A stretch of DNA of 64,000 nt, from contig NZ_CP013630.1 in the NCBI RefSeq assembly GCF_001664485.1, forward strand, positions 1,615,001 to 1,679,000, in the 5' to 3' direction. Below are positions 9,220-17,752 of the stretch, in pieces. The notes under the pieces are model-generated. The model was not told where the DNA came from. It searched no databases and saw only the letters and a program-made list of their open reading frames with translations. A program made the translations under genes and the position numbers. The first letter of the stretch is position 1. Each line of letters begins with the position of its first letter. The stretch is from Rhizobium sp. N324 (lineage in GTDB: Bacteria > Pseudomonadota > Alphaproteobacteria > Rhizobiales > Rhizobiaceae).

Positions 9220-11475
9220 ATGGGACAAGAGATTTTGCCGCCTTCCGGCGGAGACGACGACAACATCCAGCCGGTCGACCTCAAGGCGGCGCTCGAACAG
9301 CGCTATCTCGCCTATGCGCTGTCGACCATCATGCACCGCGCTCTGCCAGACGTGCGCGACGGGCTGAAGCCCGTCCATCGCCGCATCGTCTACGCGATGA
9401 ACGAGATGGGGCTGAGGCCGACATCGGCCTTCAGGAAATGCGCAAAGATCGTCGGCGAGGTGATGGGTAATTACCATCCGCACGGCGATCAGTCGATCTA
9501 TGACGCGCTTGCCCGTCTCGCCCAGGATTTCTCGCAGCGCTACACGCTGGTCAACGGCCAGGGCAATTTCGGCAATATCGACGGCGACAGCCCCGCCGCC
9601 ATGCGTTACACCGAATCGAAGATGACGGCAGTCTCCGAACTGCTGCTCGAAGGCATTGATCAGGATGCCGTCGATTTCCGCGACACCTACGACGAATCGA
9701 ATTCCGAGCCGACCGTCCTTCCCGGCGCCTTCCCGAACCTGCTCGCCAACGGCTCTTCCGGAATTGCCGTCGGCATGGCGACCTCGATCCCGTCGCACAA
9801 TGCCCACGAGCTTTGCGACGCGGCGCTGCATCTGATCAAACATCCGGATGCGACGGTCGAAAAGCTCGTCGAGTTCATTCCCGGCCCGGATTTCCCCACG
9901 GGCGGCATCATCATCGACAGCCGCGACAGCATCATCGAGAGCTACCGCACCGGCCGCGGCGGTTTCCGCGTGCGGGCGAAATGGCAGACCGAGGATCTCG
10001 GCCGCGGCGGCTACCAGATTGTCATCACCGAAATTCCCTTCCAGGTGCAGAAGTCGCGGCTGATCGAAAAGATCGCCGAGTTGCTGATTGCCCGCAAGCT
10101 GCCGCTCCTGGAAGACATCCGCGACGAATCGGCCGAGGACATCCGTGTCGTCCTGGTGCCGAAGACCCGCAGCGTCGATCCGACGATCCTGATGGAATCG
10201 ATGTTCAAGCTGACGGAGCTGGAAAGCCGCTTCCCGCTCAACATGAACGTGCTCTCCATGGGCCGCATCCCGCGGGTCATGGCGCTGAACGATGTGCTGA
10301 AGGAGTGGCTGGATCACCGCCGCGAGGTGCTGCAGCGCCGCTCGCGCTTCCGTCTGGCGGCGATCGAAAGGCGCCTCGAAATCCTCGGCGGCCTGCTGAT
10401 CGCTTATCTCAACATCGACGAGGTGATCAGGATCATCCGCGAGGAGGATGAGCCGAAGCCGGTCATGGTGGCGCGGTGGGATCTCACCGACAATCAGGTC
10501 GAGGCGATTCTCAACATGCGGCTGCGCTCTCTGCGCAAGCTCGAAGAGTTCGAGATCCGCAAGGAGTTCGACGAACTCACCAAGGAAAAGGGCGAGATCG
10601 AAGCGCTGCTTGCCTCCGACGACAAGCAGTGGCAGACGGTCGCCTGGGAAATCGGCGAGGTGAAGAAGAAATTTGCCAAGGCGACCGAGGTCGGCCGCCG
10701 CCGCACCCAGTTTGCCGACGCACCAGAAGCCGATGAGCAAGCCATCCAGCAGGCGATGATCGAGAAGGAACCGATCACCGTCGTCATATCCGAAAAGGGC
10801 TGGATCCGCGCGCTGAAGGGCCATATCGCCGATACGGCGACGCTGACCTTCAAGGAGGGCGACGGCCTGAAGATAGCCTTCCCGGCGCAGACGACGGACA
10901 AGATCCTGATCGTCACGACAGGCGGCAAGGCCTTCACGCTTGGTGGCGACAAGCTGCCGGGCGGTCGCGGCCACGGCGAGCCGCTGCGCATCATGGTCGA
11001 CATGGACAACGACCAGGCGGTGCTGACCGCTTTCGTGCACGATCCCTCGCGCAAGCAGCTGATCGTCTCCACAGCCGGCAACGGCTTCGTCGTTGCCGAG
11101 GCCGAGCTGCTCGCCAATACGCGCAAGGGCAAGCAGATCATGAACGTGGCGCTGCCCGAGGAGACGCAGCTGCTCGTGCCCGTCGGCGGCGATCATGTCG
11201 CCGTCGTCGGCGAAAACCGCAAGCTGCTGGTCTTCCCCTTGGCGCAGGTGCCGGAAATGTCGCGCGGCAAGGGCGTGCGTCTGCAGCGCTACAAGGATGG
11301 CGGCATCTCAGACGTCCGCTGCTTCGCGATATCGGACGGCCTCGTCTGGGAAGACAGCGCCGGCCGCACCTTCACGAAGAACAAGGACGAGCTTGCCGAA
11401 TGGCTGTCCGACCGCGCCACCGCCGGCCGCACCGTGCCGAAGGGCTTTCCGCGCAGCGGCAAGTTCGCCGGCTAA
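9220..11475 (+). CDS. parC: DNA topoisomerase IV subunit A
   Basis: This is the breakage-reunion subunit that decatenates daughter chromosomes together with ParE. The N-terminal winged-helix region contains [13 protein letters not shown] (about residues 85-97) and the active-site tyrosine in [11 protein letters not shown] long coiled-coil tower follows, then a C-terminal beta-propeller ([23 protein letters not shown]). ParC rather than GyrA is chosen because the tail is short and lacks the GyrA box. The quinolone-determining position, usually Ser after HGD, is Gln here, which as far as I recall is the normal alphaproteobacterial state. The 751-residue length is typical. The start is an ATG at 9220. 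Confidence 0.95.
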   Translation: MGQEILPPSGGDDDNIQPVDLKAALEQRYLAYALSTIMHRALPDVRDGLKPVHRRIVYAMNEMGLRPTSAFRKCAKIVGEVMGNYHPHGDQSIYDALARLAQDFSQRYTLVNGQGNFGNIDGDSPAAMRYTESKMTAVSELLLEGIDQDAVDFRDTYDESNSEPTVLPGAFPNLLANGSSGIAVGMATSIPSHNAHELCDAALHLIKHPDATVEKLVEFIPGPDFPTGGIIIDSRDSIIESYRTGRGGFRVRAKWQTEDLGRGGYQIVITEIPFQVQKSRLIEKIAELLIARKLPLLEDIRDESAEDIRVVLVPKTRSVDPTILMESMFKLTELESRFPLNMNVLSMGRIPRVMALNDVLKEWLDHRREVLQRRSRFRLAAIERRLEILGGLLIAYLNIDEVIRIIREEDEPKPVMVARWDLTDNQVEAILNMRLRSLRKLEEFEIRKEFDELTKEKGEIEALLASDDKQWQTVAWEIGEVKKKFAKATEVGRRRTQFADAPEADEQAIQQAMIEKEPITVVISEKGWIRALKGHIADTATLTFKEGDGLKIAFPAQTTDKILIVTTGGKAFTLGGDKLPGGRGHGEPLRIMVDMDNDQAVLTAFVHDPSRKQLIVSTAGNGFVVAEAELLANTRKGKQIMNVALPEETQLLVPVGGDHVAVVGENRKLLVFPLAQVPEMSRGKGVRLQRYKDGGISDVRCFAISDGLVWEDSAGRTFTKNKDELAEWLSDRATAGRTVPKGFPRSGKFAG

Positions 11476-11670
11476 TGCATGTCCCCCGGACGTGTACAGC
11501 GGTTCCGGAACGACATCCATAAAAATTCCATGCTCGTCTCTTGGCGGGCGCTGGAACTTCTCTATCTCAACGCTGTTACCCAAAAGAAGAGAAGGCCGGT
11601 CCGTGGGCGGATGGAACGGCTATGGCACGCGCGCTTGGAGAAGGCGCGCGCCGTTACCGGAGGAAAATCG

Positions 11671-12129
11671 ATGCCCGCCAGCACCATCAAATTGCATGTT
11701 TGCCACACCTATAGAGTGCCGCCTGCTGTCGTGTACGACGCCTGGCTCAACCCCGAAATCGCCCGCCGCTTCCTGTTTGCCACCGATGACGGTCACGTCA
11801 TTCGCGCCGATATCGATCCGCATGTCGGCGGCCGTTTTTTCATCGTCGACCGCCGCCCGACCGGCGACGCCTTTCACCAGGGGGTCTTCCTGGAGCTGAA
11901 GCGCCCGCAGCGCATGGTCTTCAGCTTTTCCGTCGAGGACCACGACCACAATTGCGACCGCGTCGAAATCGACATCGAGCCGCTCGGCGGCGGCAGCCGA
12001 CTGACGCTGACCCACGAAATGTGCGCCGAATGGGCCGAACATGAGGAGAAGACCCGGCAAGGTTGGGCGTACGTGGTCGAAGGGCTTGGCCGTGAGCTGG
12101 AGCAGCAGCAGATGAAGGCTACGGGTTGA
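11671..12129 (+). CDS. SRPBCC (AHSA1-like) domain protein
   Basis: This is a single-domain START/Bet v1-like protein of 152 residues. Members bind hydrophobic ligands or act with ArsR regulators, but the ligand is not predictable. Family signatures are the N-terminal strand with VYDAWLNPEIARRFLF, the GGRFFIVDRR hairpin, and the C-terminal helix with HEEKTRQGWAYVVEGLGREL. The ATG at 11671 is chosen because it follows the ribosome site GGAGGAAAA at the right distance. A longer frame starting at 11479 has no such site and no homology-like content. No adjacent ArsR gene exists, unlike the common pairing. Confidence 0.82.
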   Translation: MPASTIKLHVCHTYRVPPAVVYDAWLNPEIARRFLFATDDGHVIRADIDPHVGGRFFIVDRRPTGDAFHQGVFLELKRPQRMVFSFSVEDHDHNCDRVEIDIEPLGGGSRLTLTHEMCAEWAEHEEKTRQGWAYVVEGLGRELEQQQMKATG

Positions 12130-12152
12130 GCGGCACGCTGAAGTCGCGAAGG

Positions 12153-12190
12153 AAGCGGGTCGCGTCAAGACGTTGAAGCGGCCCCGCTTT
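12153..12190 (+). terminator. Probable terminator of the SRPBCC gene
   Basis: AAGCGGG (12153-12159) pairs with CCCGCTT (12183-12189), followed by a short T run. The loop is long (23 bases), so this is a moderate call. Confidence 0.45.
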
Positions 12191-12210
12191 TCGATGAAAT
12201 TTGAACCGCT

Positions 12211-12432
12211 TTATTCCGCCAGCTTTTTCAACGCGACCTTGTACTTGTCTACGAAATTTCGTGCCGCTTCCAGCTGACGAGGGAAATCCTCATTGACCGG
12301 CTTCATATTGATGCCGCCGTTTTGCAGCTTCACTTCCAGTGAATCACCCGTCTTCAATCCAAGACGGGCCAGAACTTCCTTAGGGATAATAATCCCCTCG
12401 GAATGACCGATCTTGCGGATTGTAACGTTCAT
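12211..12432 (-). CDS. AbrB/MazE-type antitoxin, orphan
   Basis: A swapped-hairpin AbrB DNA-binding domain covers residues 1-47 of 73. It contains VTIRKIGHSEGIIIPKEVLA and GLKTGDSLEVKL. The C-terminal tail is short and basic. Such proteins normally repress their own operon and neutralise a toxin (often Doc or MazF type) encoded just downstream. Here only 81 bases separate it from the convergent SRPBCC gene, so no toxin is present. The ATG at 12432 follows an AGAGGACGA ribosome site. The longer in-frame extension to 12486 is rejected for that reason. It could be a stand-alone regulator or the remnant of a lost toxin-antitoxin pair. Confidence 0.8.
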   Translation of the reverse strand: MNVTIRKIGHSEGIIIPKEVLARLGLKTGDSLEVKLQNGGINMKPVNEDFPRQLEAARNFVDKYKVALKKLAE

Positions 12433-12489
12433 CGCTTCGTCCTCTGTGTCAGAACGGAGTATCACATGGTGGTAAGCAGGCGACAACGC

Positions 12490-13371
12490 CTATTCCGCCA
12501 ACGGCCTGCTGCTTCCCCGCGCCATCCAGAAACAATGCCCGGCGATCGCCGCCATCAGGATTCCGCCGCCGATGAGTGTCATCGTCGCCGGCGTTTCCGA
12601 AAAGATCAGCCAGACCCAGATCGGGGCGAGCACGGTTTCGAGCAGGTAGAACATGCCGACTTCAGGGGCGGAGAGGTAGCGCGGCCCGGTGGCAAGGCAC
12701 CAGAAGGCGACAGGCATCACGATGGCGCCATTCAAGAGGATCCAGCCCGGATGGGCGATGGAAAGCCCTGACGGCAGAGCTTGCGCGAGACCGAGCGCGG
12801 CCGGCAGGATGGCGGCAAGCAGCGGCACGAAGCCCATTTCCCGGCGCGAAGCCCGCCCGATCGTGATGGCTGCGGCAAGAATAAGCGCGCTGAGAAGTGC
12901 CATGGCATCGCCGAAAAAATGCCCGCTGGATAGCCCTTCGCGCACGATCAGTCCGACGCCGAGAATCATGAAGAACATGGCGATCAGCGTTGCGGCCTGC
13001 GGTCTCTCCTTGAGGAAAATCCACGAAAGAAGCGCCCCGAACATCGGGTTGAAGGCGACGATGAAGACGACATTGGCCGTGGTCGTGTTGAAGATGGCCA
13101 GCACGAAGGTGAGGGAGGAGAGGCCGTAGAGCAGACCGGCGAACAAGCCGGGCCGCCCCGGGACGAGGATCGGCCATTTGCCAGAGGCCAGGCGCATCGC
13201 GCCAAGGATGACGAGCGTGGCGAGGACCGTGGCCGCGCTTCGCATCCCCAATACCGACCAGATGTCGCCACCGCCAAGACGGACGAGCGGAATATCCATG
13301 GAAAGCGCCAGCCCGCCGATCGCCGTCAGCAGCAGACCCTTCCGATGATCGGAAAGAGCGGTGGGGAACAT
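12490..13371 (-). CDS. EamA/DMT family transporter
   Basis: This is an inner-membrane exporter of the drug/metabolite transporter superfamily, with about ten hydrophobic helices in two EamA repeats (roughly residues 12-140 and 150-285). The half-way signatures IFLKERPQAATLIAMF and LIFSETPATMTLIGGG sit at the ends of the repeats, as expected. The substrate is unknown. The start codon immediately follows the stop of bpt (TAA-ATG, no gap), so the two are translationally coupled. Length (293 residues) is normal. Confidence 0.88.
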   Translation of the reverse strand: MFPTALSDHRKGLLLTAIGGLALSMDIPLVRLGGGDIWSVLGMRSAATVLATLVILGAMRLASGKWPILVPGRPGLFAGLLYGLSSLTFVLAIFNTTTANVVFIVAFNPMFGALLSWIFLKERPQAATLIAMFFMILGVGLIVREGLSSGHFFGDAMALLSALILAAAITIGRASRREMGFVPLLAAILPAALGLAQALPSGLSIAHPGWILLNGAIVMPVAFWCLATGPRYLSAPEVGMFYLLETVLAPIWVWLIFSETPATMTLIGGGILMAAIAGHCFWMARGSSRPLAE

Positions 13372-14148
13372 TTAGTCGTGGGGACTCTCGGGCATGGATG
13401 AGGGATCGAAACGTTCCCAGCCGCGTGGGGTCAGATGCTCCTGCGGCTGGAAGCGTGTCTTGTAGTCCATTTTTCGCGACCCTTGAACCCAGTAACCGAG
13501 ATAGACATGTGGCAGGCCGAGCGCCTTCGTACGCCTGACATGGTCGAGAATCATGAAGGTGCCGAGCGATCGCCGCTCGATATCGGGGTTGAAGTAGGAA
13601 TAGACCATCGACAGCCCGTCGCTCATCGTGTCGGTCAGCGCAGCGGCAAGCAGCTCGCCCTTCGGTCGCTGCTCCAGCCCGGAGCCTTCTTCACGCCGGC
13701 GGTATTCGACGATTCGCGTGTTCACATGCGTGTCCTCGACCATGATCGCATAGTCGAGCACGGTCATGTCGGACATGCCACCCTGCTGGTGGCGATAATC
13801 GAGATAGCGGCGGAAAAGCGAATATTGCTCGCTGGAAGGCTGGGCCGTGAATTCGGTGGCGATGACGTCGGAATTGGCGGCAAGCACCCGCTTCATCGAT
13901 TTCGTCGGCTCGAATTCCTGGGCGAGAATCCGTACGGAAACGCAGGCGCGACAGGATTCGCAGGCCGGGCGGTAGGCGATGTTCTGGGATCGGCGGAAAC
14001 CGCCCTGGGTCAGGATGTCGTTCATCTCGGCGGCGCGCGGGCCCACCAGATGGGTGAACACCTTACGCTCCATCTCATGCGGCAGATACGGACACGCAGC
14101 CGGAGCCGTCAGATAAAACTGCGGGGATGGCGTTGTCTGCGTATTCAT
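13372..14148 (-). CDS. bpt: Aspartate/glutamate leucyltransferase
   Basis: This N-end-rule enzyme transfers leucine from Leu-tRNA to proteins with N-terminal Asp or Glu, marking them for ClpAP. The N-terminal ATE domain carries [17 protein letters not shown], with the paired cysteines of the family (about residues 58-64). The C-terminal ATE/GNAT-like domain includes [12 protein letters not shown] and [19 protein letters not shown]. The ATG at 14148 gives 258 residues, the usual length. An upstream in-frame start at 14196 adds a low-complexity leader and is not preferred. It lies directly upstream of the EamA gene. Confidence 0.92.
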   Translation of the reverse strand: MNTQTTPSPQFYLTAPAACPYLPHEMERKVFTHLVGPRAAEMNDILTQGGFRRSQNIAYRPACESCRACVSVRILAQEFEPTKSMKRVLAANSDVIATEFTAQPSSEQYSLFRRYLDYRHQQGGMSDMTVLDYAIMVEDTHVNTRIVEYRRREEGSGLEQRPKGELLAAALTDTMSDGLSMVYSYFNPDIERRSLGTFMILDHVRRTKALGLPHVYLGYWVQGSRKMDYKTRFQPQEHLTPRGWERFDPSSMPESPHD

Positions 14149-14296
14149 CTGTCGCGGAAATTTCCTTGTCGAGACTGTGCTGTTTCTTGACAGCATGACC
14201 TAAGAATAAAAAACGTCAACAGCGGGGCGGTTCTTGCCCTTCATTTCGGTCTTCTAATTTTAGATATGGAGCGTTGGCGCGCCCGGGCAAAGAGAA

Positions 14297-14322
14297 AGCG
14301 GAGACTTTATTTCGTCTCCGCT
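14297..14322 (-). terminator. Terminator of the RDD-protein gene
   Basis: A perfect 9-bp stem AGCGGAGAC / GTCTCCGCT has an 8-base loop. Read leftwards it is followed by a T-rich TTCTCTTT tract, 30 bases after the RDD gene stop. Confidence 0.75.
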
Positions 14323-14353
14323 GAATGGCTTAGCCGTGGCCTCGGTCCAACGC

Positions 14354-14812
14354 TCAGGCGGTGCGAACCGTCGCCGTCCCGACCAGCAGGTCATGGATGA
14401 GACGGCTGCGCTCGGTGAACAGGCCGGCAAGCAGAATGAGCGGCGTCAGCACCGAGTTGAGGATCCAGAACAGCGCCAGATGCACGATCGCCGTCAGGAA
14501 GTCCATCGGCCGGCCGTCGACGCGCACGATGGCGATGCCCATCGCGCGCATGCCGAGCGAGGCCTGGCTCCGCCCGCCGACGGTCAGGCCGAAATAGATG
14601 CCGGCGACGATGACGAAGAGGGCAGGGTAGAGCAGGAAGCCGAGCCCGAGCGTGACGATCGACAGAAAGAACAGCACGATCCCGGCGGGGATGCAGAGCA
14701 GCAGCACGATAAGATAGTCGAGGATGAAGGCGAAGACACGGCGGCTCAACACGCCGCTATAGGCGCGCCAGTCCTCCGGTGCGGCATAAAGCGGATTGGG
14801 GTTGTAGCTCAT
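14354..14812 (-). CDS. RDD family membrane protein
   Basis: This 152-residue inner-membrane protein has an RDD domain. The signature arginine and aspartates are in SRRVFAFILDYLIVLL near the first helix and RLIHDLLVGTATV near the end. Three or four hydrophobic helices span the middle. Members are linked to ion (Na+/H+ or similar) transport, but most are uncharacterised. The ATG at 14812 follows CAGGAGATTGAG, a clear ribosome site, which rules out the longer frame reaching into the upstream palindrome. Confidence 0.85.
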   Translation of the reverse strand: MSYNPNPLYAAPEDWRAYSGVLSRRVFAFILDYLIVLLLCIPAGIVLFFLSIVTLGLGFLLYPALFVIVAGIYFGLTVGGRSQASLGMRAMGIAIVRVDGRPMDFLTAIVHLALFWILNSVLTPLILLAGLFTERSRLIHDLLVGTATVRTA

Positions 14813-14880
14813 CTCAATCTCCTGCGGAAAAGCGATGCCGCTGATATGGTATCGGCAGTGGGAAATACAATATTTCTTCC

Positions 14881-14927
14881 TAGATGCGGATGTTTCAGGC
14901 CGGATTGGCCTGAAACATCCGCATCTA
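14881..14927. repeat. Perfect 21-bp-arm palindrome
   Basis: TAGATGCGGATGTTTCAGGC plus C at 14881-14901 is matched exactly by its reverse complement at 14907-14927, with a 5-base loop (GGATT). It lies between the divergently oriented RDD gene and the 3' end of hemB, beside a second palindromic repeat. It would form a very stable hairpin in either strand. Confidence 0.9.
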
Positions 14928-14940
14928 AATCGAAGAAATA

Positions 14941-14988
14941 GAGCATGATGTCGCCCGAAAACCGCGTACACTTTTCGGCATCATGCTC
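14941..14988 (-). repeat. 48-bp rhizobial palindromic repeat, copy 1
   Basis: Outer arms GAGCATGATG / CATCATGCTC and inner arms CGAAAA / TTTTCG make a nested palindrome. The same element, reverse-complemented and differing at only a few positions, recurs at 49254-49301. Such units are widespread between genes of Rhizobium and relatives. Confidence 0.85.
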
Positions 14989-14992
14989 GCAA

Positions 14993-16006
14993 TCACCGCT
15001 TGGCGAGGATTTTCGCCACCTCGATCGCGAAATAGGTGAGGATGCCGTCGCATCCCGCCCGCTTGAACGACAGCAGCGTTTCGAGCATCGCCCGTTCGCC
15101 GTCGATCCAGCCGTTCATCGCCGCCGCCTTGATCTGCGAATATTCGCCGGAAACCTGGTAGGCGAAGGTCGGCAGGCCGAATGCCTCCTTCATCCGCCAG
15201 CAGATGTCGAGATAGGGCAGGCCGGGCTTGACCATCAGCATATCAGCGCCTTCCTCGACGTCGAGGGCCGCGTCGCGGATCGCCTCGGTGCCGTTGGCCG
15301 GGTCGATATAATAGGTCTTCTTGTCGCCCTTCAGCAGCCCGCCCGTCGAGATCGCCTCGCGATAGGGGCCGTAGAAGGCGGAGGCGAATTTCGTCGCATA
15401 GCTCATGATGCCGACGCCCTGGTGGCCGGCGGCATCGAGCGCCATGCGGATTGCGCCGATGCGTCCGTCCATCATCTCCGACGGTGCGATGATGTCGGCG
15501 CCGGCATCCGCCTGCATCACCGCGGCCCGCGCCACCTGATCGACCGTCTCGTCGTTGACGATCTCTCCGTGTCTCAAGATTCCGTCATGGCCATGGCTGG
15601 TGAAGGGATCGAGCGCGACGTCGGTGATAACACCGATATTGGGCACCGCCTTCTTGATCGCCGCCGTCGCCTGATTGATCAGATTGTTGGCTTCGAGGCT
15701 GTTCGAGCCGGTCTCGTCGCGCAGTTCCATTTCGATATTCGGAAAGGTGGCGAGCGCCGGAATGCCGAGGCTGGCCGCTTCGCGCGCCGCTTCGACGGCC
15801 TTGTCGATGCTCATGCGGTTGACGCCCGGCATGGCCGGGATCTGATCGACGATGCCGGAACCCGGCACGATGAAGATCGGCCAGATCAGGTCGTCGACCG
15901 TCAGCCGGTTTTCCTGCACCAGCCGGCGCGTCCAGTCTGCCTTGCGGTTGCGCCGCATGCGGCGATGGCCGGTGATGTCGTCGACGAGATGCGTCCTATC
16001 CTGCAT
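14993..16006 (-). CDS. hemB: Delta-aminolevulinic acid dehydratase (porphobilinogen synthase)
   Basis: This enzyme condenses two 5-aminolevulinate molecules to porphobilinogen in haem and tetrapyrrole synthesis. The two Schiff-base lysines are in YATKFASAFYGP and MLMVKPGLPYLD. The usual zinc-binding cysteine stretch is replaced by DVALDPFTSHGHDG, the magnesium-type metal site known from rhizobial enzymes. The ATG at 16006 gives the standard 337 residues. The longer upstream frame is not conserved-looking. It is monocistronic and divergent from the DUF6163 gene. Confidence 0.96.
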   Translation of the reverse strand: MQDRTHLVDDITGHRRMRRNRKADWTRRLVQENRLTVDDLIWPIFIVPGSGIVDQIPAMPGVNRMSIDKAVEAAREAASLGIPALATFPNIEMELRDETGSNSLEANNLINQATAAIKKAVPNIGVITDVALDPFTSHGHDGILRHGEIVNDETVDQVARAAVMQADAGADIIAPSEMMDGRIGAIRMALDAAGHQGVGIMSYATKFASAFYGPYREAISTGGLLKGDKKTYYIDPANGTEAIRDAALDVEEGADMLMVKPGLPYLDICWRMKEAFGLPTFAYQVSGEYSQIKAAAMNGWIDGERAMLETLLSFKRAGCDGILTYFAIEVAKILAKR

Positions 16007-16228
16007 GATATCTGCCCCTGGCCCATTCCATTTATCGGAGCGCTCATTATCATGACGCCTCGAAAATCCAAACCGGGCGATTGGCCGCGGCGGAAAAACC
16101 TCAGGCTTATAAACCCGCAATCATTTTTCTGCGTTACGCGCGAACGCGATATGATAGAGCGTCGTTGGTACGTCGTCAGATGTGCGGCGCTCTTTAACAA
16201 GCTGCAACCCCAAACCGATGTCTGCGCT

Positions 16229-16666
16229 ATGGAAACCGATTCCCCGACGATACCGAAACGCACGCTGGCGGATATACTCTTCATTCTCTTCCTGAGGCTG
16301 GTCGCCGTTTCGTGCTTCTGGTTCGGCCTGCAATATTGGGCGATGCTCGTCGGCTATTCGCTGGTCGGCGCCGGCCGCTTCGATCTTTTGAGCCTGCCGT
16401 GGAAGGTGGCGAGCACCAGTCTTGCCGTGCTTTTTCCCGTCGCCTCCCTCGGCCTCTGGCTGACCGTCTCCTGGGGGCCGGTCATCTGGGTGCTGGCGGC
16501 CGGCGGGCAAATCCTGATGTATGGCCTGCTGCCGGATATTTTCGGCCCGAACAAGCTGATCATCCTGCTGCATCTGATCGTCGCCGTCGTCTACTGGATT
16601 TTCCGCCTGCTGCTCTGGCTGGAAAAGCGCCGTCATCGCCGCCAGGTAAGTGTTGATTTACCCTGA
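16229..16666 (+). CDS. DUF6163 family integral membrane protein
   Basis: A small protein (145 residues) with four predicted membrane helices at about 17-45, 58-80, 83-103 and 110-130, ending in a basic cytoplasmic tail (LEKRRHRRQ). I recognise it as the rhizobial DUF6163 family commonly found beside ldtR; its function is not known. The ATG at 16229 is chosen because the N-terminus then begins just before the first helix; an ATG at 16151 would add 26 residues. It reads in the same direction as ldtR, 129 bases upstream. Confidence 0.7.
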   Translation: METDSPTIPKRTLADILFILFLRLVAVSCFWFGLQYWAMLVGYSLVGAGRFDLLSLPWKVASTSLAVLFPVASLGLWLTVSWGPVIWVLAAGGQILMYGLLPDIFGPNKLIILLHLIVAVVYWIFRLLLWLEKRRHRRQVSVDLP

Positions 16667-16713
16667 GACAACGTGGGGTTTCCAGTAAGGCTCCGTTAAG
16701 CCTGCGGTTTAAG

Positions 16714-16734
16714 TCGAATTTTATATGTATTCGA
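16714..16734. promoter_or_regulatory. Candidate LdtR autoregulatory operator
   Basis: A perfect inverted repeat TCGAAT-N9-ATTCGA spans 21 bp, 60 bases upstream of ldtR. It encloses a TATATG stretch that could be the -10 box. The size fits a MarR-family dimer, but no second copy was found before ldtP. Confidence 0.4.
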
Positions 16735-16795
16735 TAGGGTCTCACTCAAGGCGGGAAGAAAACGACACCGCCAAACAAACAGTGAGGCAGTCAAT

Positions 16796-17311
16796 ATGAA
16801 CACGAAAATCAAGCCGCAGGCGGTATCGAACTTCCGTGACCAGCAGGACCAGGGCATCCGTGATCTTTACATGGAATCCCTTCATCTTGTTGAACGTCTC
16901 CACCGCCGTCTTCTCGACGTCATCAAGGACGAATTCGACCGTCAGGGCCGCAGCGATGTCAACGCCATCCAGGCGCTGCTCCTTTTCAACATCGGCAATT
17001 CCGAGCTGACCGCCGGCGAGCTGCGCTCGCGGGGCTACTATCTCGGCTCCAACGTTTCCTACAACGTCAAGAAGCTGGTCGATCTCGGCTTCATCAACCA
17101 CCAGCGCTCGCGCATCGACCGCCGATCGGTCCGCATCAGCCTGACCGAAACGGGCCAGGACATTGCCGAAACGGTTGCCAAACTCTACGAACGCCACATC
17201 ACCTCGATCGACAAGGTCGGCGGCATCGGCACCGACGAGTTCACCCAGATGAACAAGCTGCTCCAGCGTCTTGACCGCTTCTGGAACGATAGCATCATGT
17301 ATCGCCTCTAA
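16796..17311 (+). CDS. ldtR: MarR family transcriptional regulator LdtR
   Basis: This is a winged-helix MarR-type regulator of 171 residues. The core has IQALLLFNIGNSELTAGELRSRGYYLGSNVSYNVKKL as recognition helices and HQRSRIDRRSVRISLTETG as the wing. It matches LdtR, known from Sinorhizobium and Liberibacter to control the L,D-transpeptidase gene ldtP and stress tolerance. The neighbour 440 bases downstream is exactly that gene, which supports the name. Its own terminator follows, so ldtP has a separate promoter. Confidence 0.9.
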   Translation: MNTKIKPQAVSNFRDQQDQGIRDLYMESLHLVERLHRRLLDVIKDEFDRQGRSDVNAIQALLLFNIGNSELTAGELRSRGYYLGSNVSYNVKKLVDLGFINHQRSRIDRRSVRISLTETGQDIAETVAKLYERHITSIDKVGGIGTDEFTQMNKLLQRLDRFWNDSIMYRL

Positions 17312-17338
17312 GACCCTGGACCTCCATCAGGGTTGCAG

Positions 17339-17370
17339 AAAACCGGACGTGTCCCTGCGCGTCCGGTTTT
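17339..17370 (+). terminator. Terminator of ldtR
   Basis: A perfect 11-bp stem AAAACCGGACG / CGTCCGGTTTT with a 10-base loop ends in TTTT, 28 bases after the ldtR stop. Confidence 0.85.
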
Positions 17371-17752
17371 GCCGTTGGCGCTGCGTGGCATCTTTGCAAC
17401 GCAAGGGAGGCAAGCATTATCTCCCGTATCCAAGCCGTTTTTTAGCCGTTATTAACCGCCACGGTTTAGCCCGTCATATGGTTCGTTGTGTCGTGTTTCC
17501 GCTAGCCGGGTCGTCGGTCTTTCGGCCGGCAACACGAATTGGCCATATTGGTGTGGCAGCGGAAGGCTTAACAACCGGCGCTTTCAATGGACCGATCGAA
17601 ATTGTCAGGCTGTCGCATCGCAAACTTGTGATGGGGCAAGCGGAAAGTTTTGATGTGCCGGGACAACAAATGCACAGAGATCTGCGTTAAGGCGCAGGGA
17701 TATCGCAAAGAGCCGCGGCTTCTCTTTATCGCCGCATTCAGTGGTTGGGACT
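17371..17752. promoter_or_regulatory. Leader/promoter region of ldtP
   Basis: These 382 bases hold no convincing gene. They must contain the ldtP promoter and, from the known biology, a site for LdtR. I see no strong palindrome like the one upstream of ldtR. Confidence 0.35.

Noticed and set aside
11553..11577. EcfG-like promoter upstream of the SRPBCC gene (GGAAC-N16-TGTT)
   Set aside because: The -10 block is TGTT rather than CGTT and it lies about 95 bases from the start; this is too weak beside the two exact matches elsewhere.
12130..12210. Toxin partner for the AbrB-type antitoxin
   Set aside because: Only 81 bases are available, and they hold a terminator-like hairpin and no open frame of useful length.
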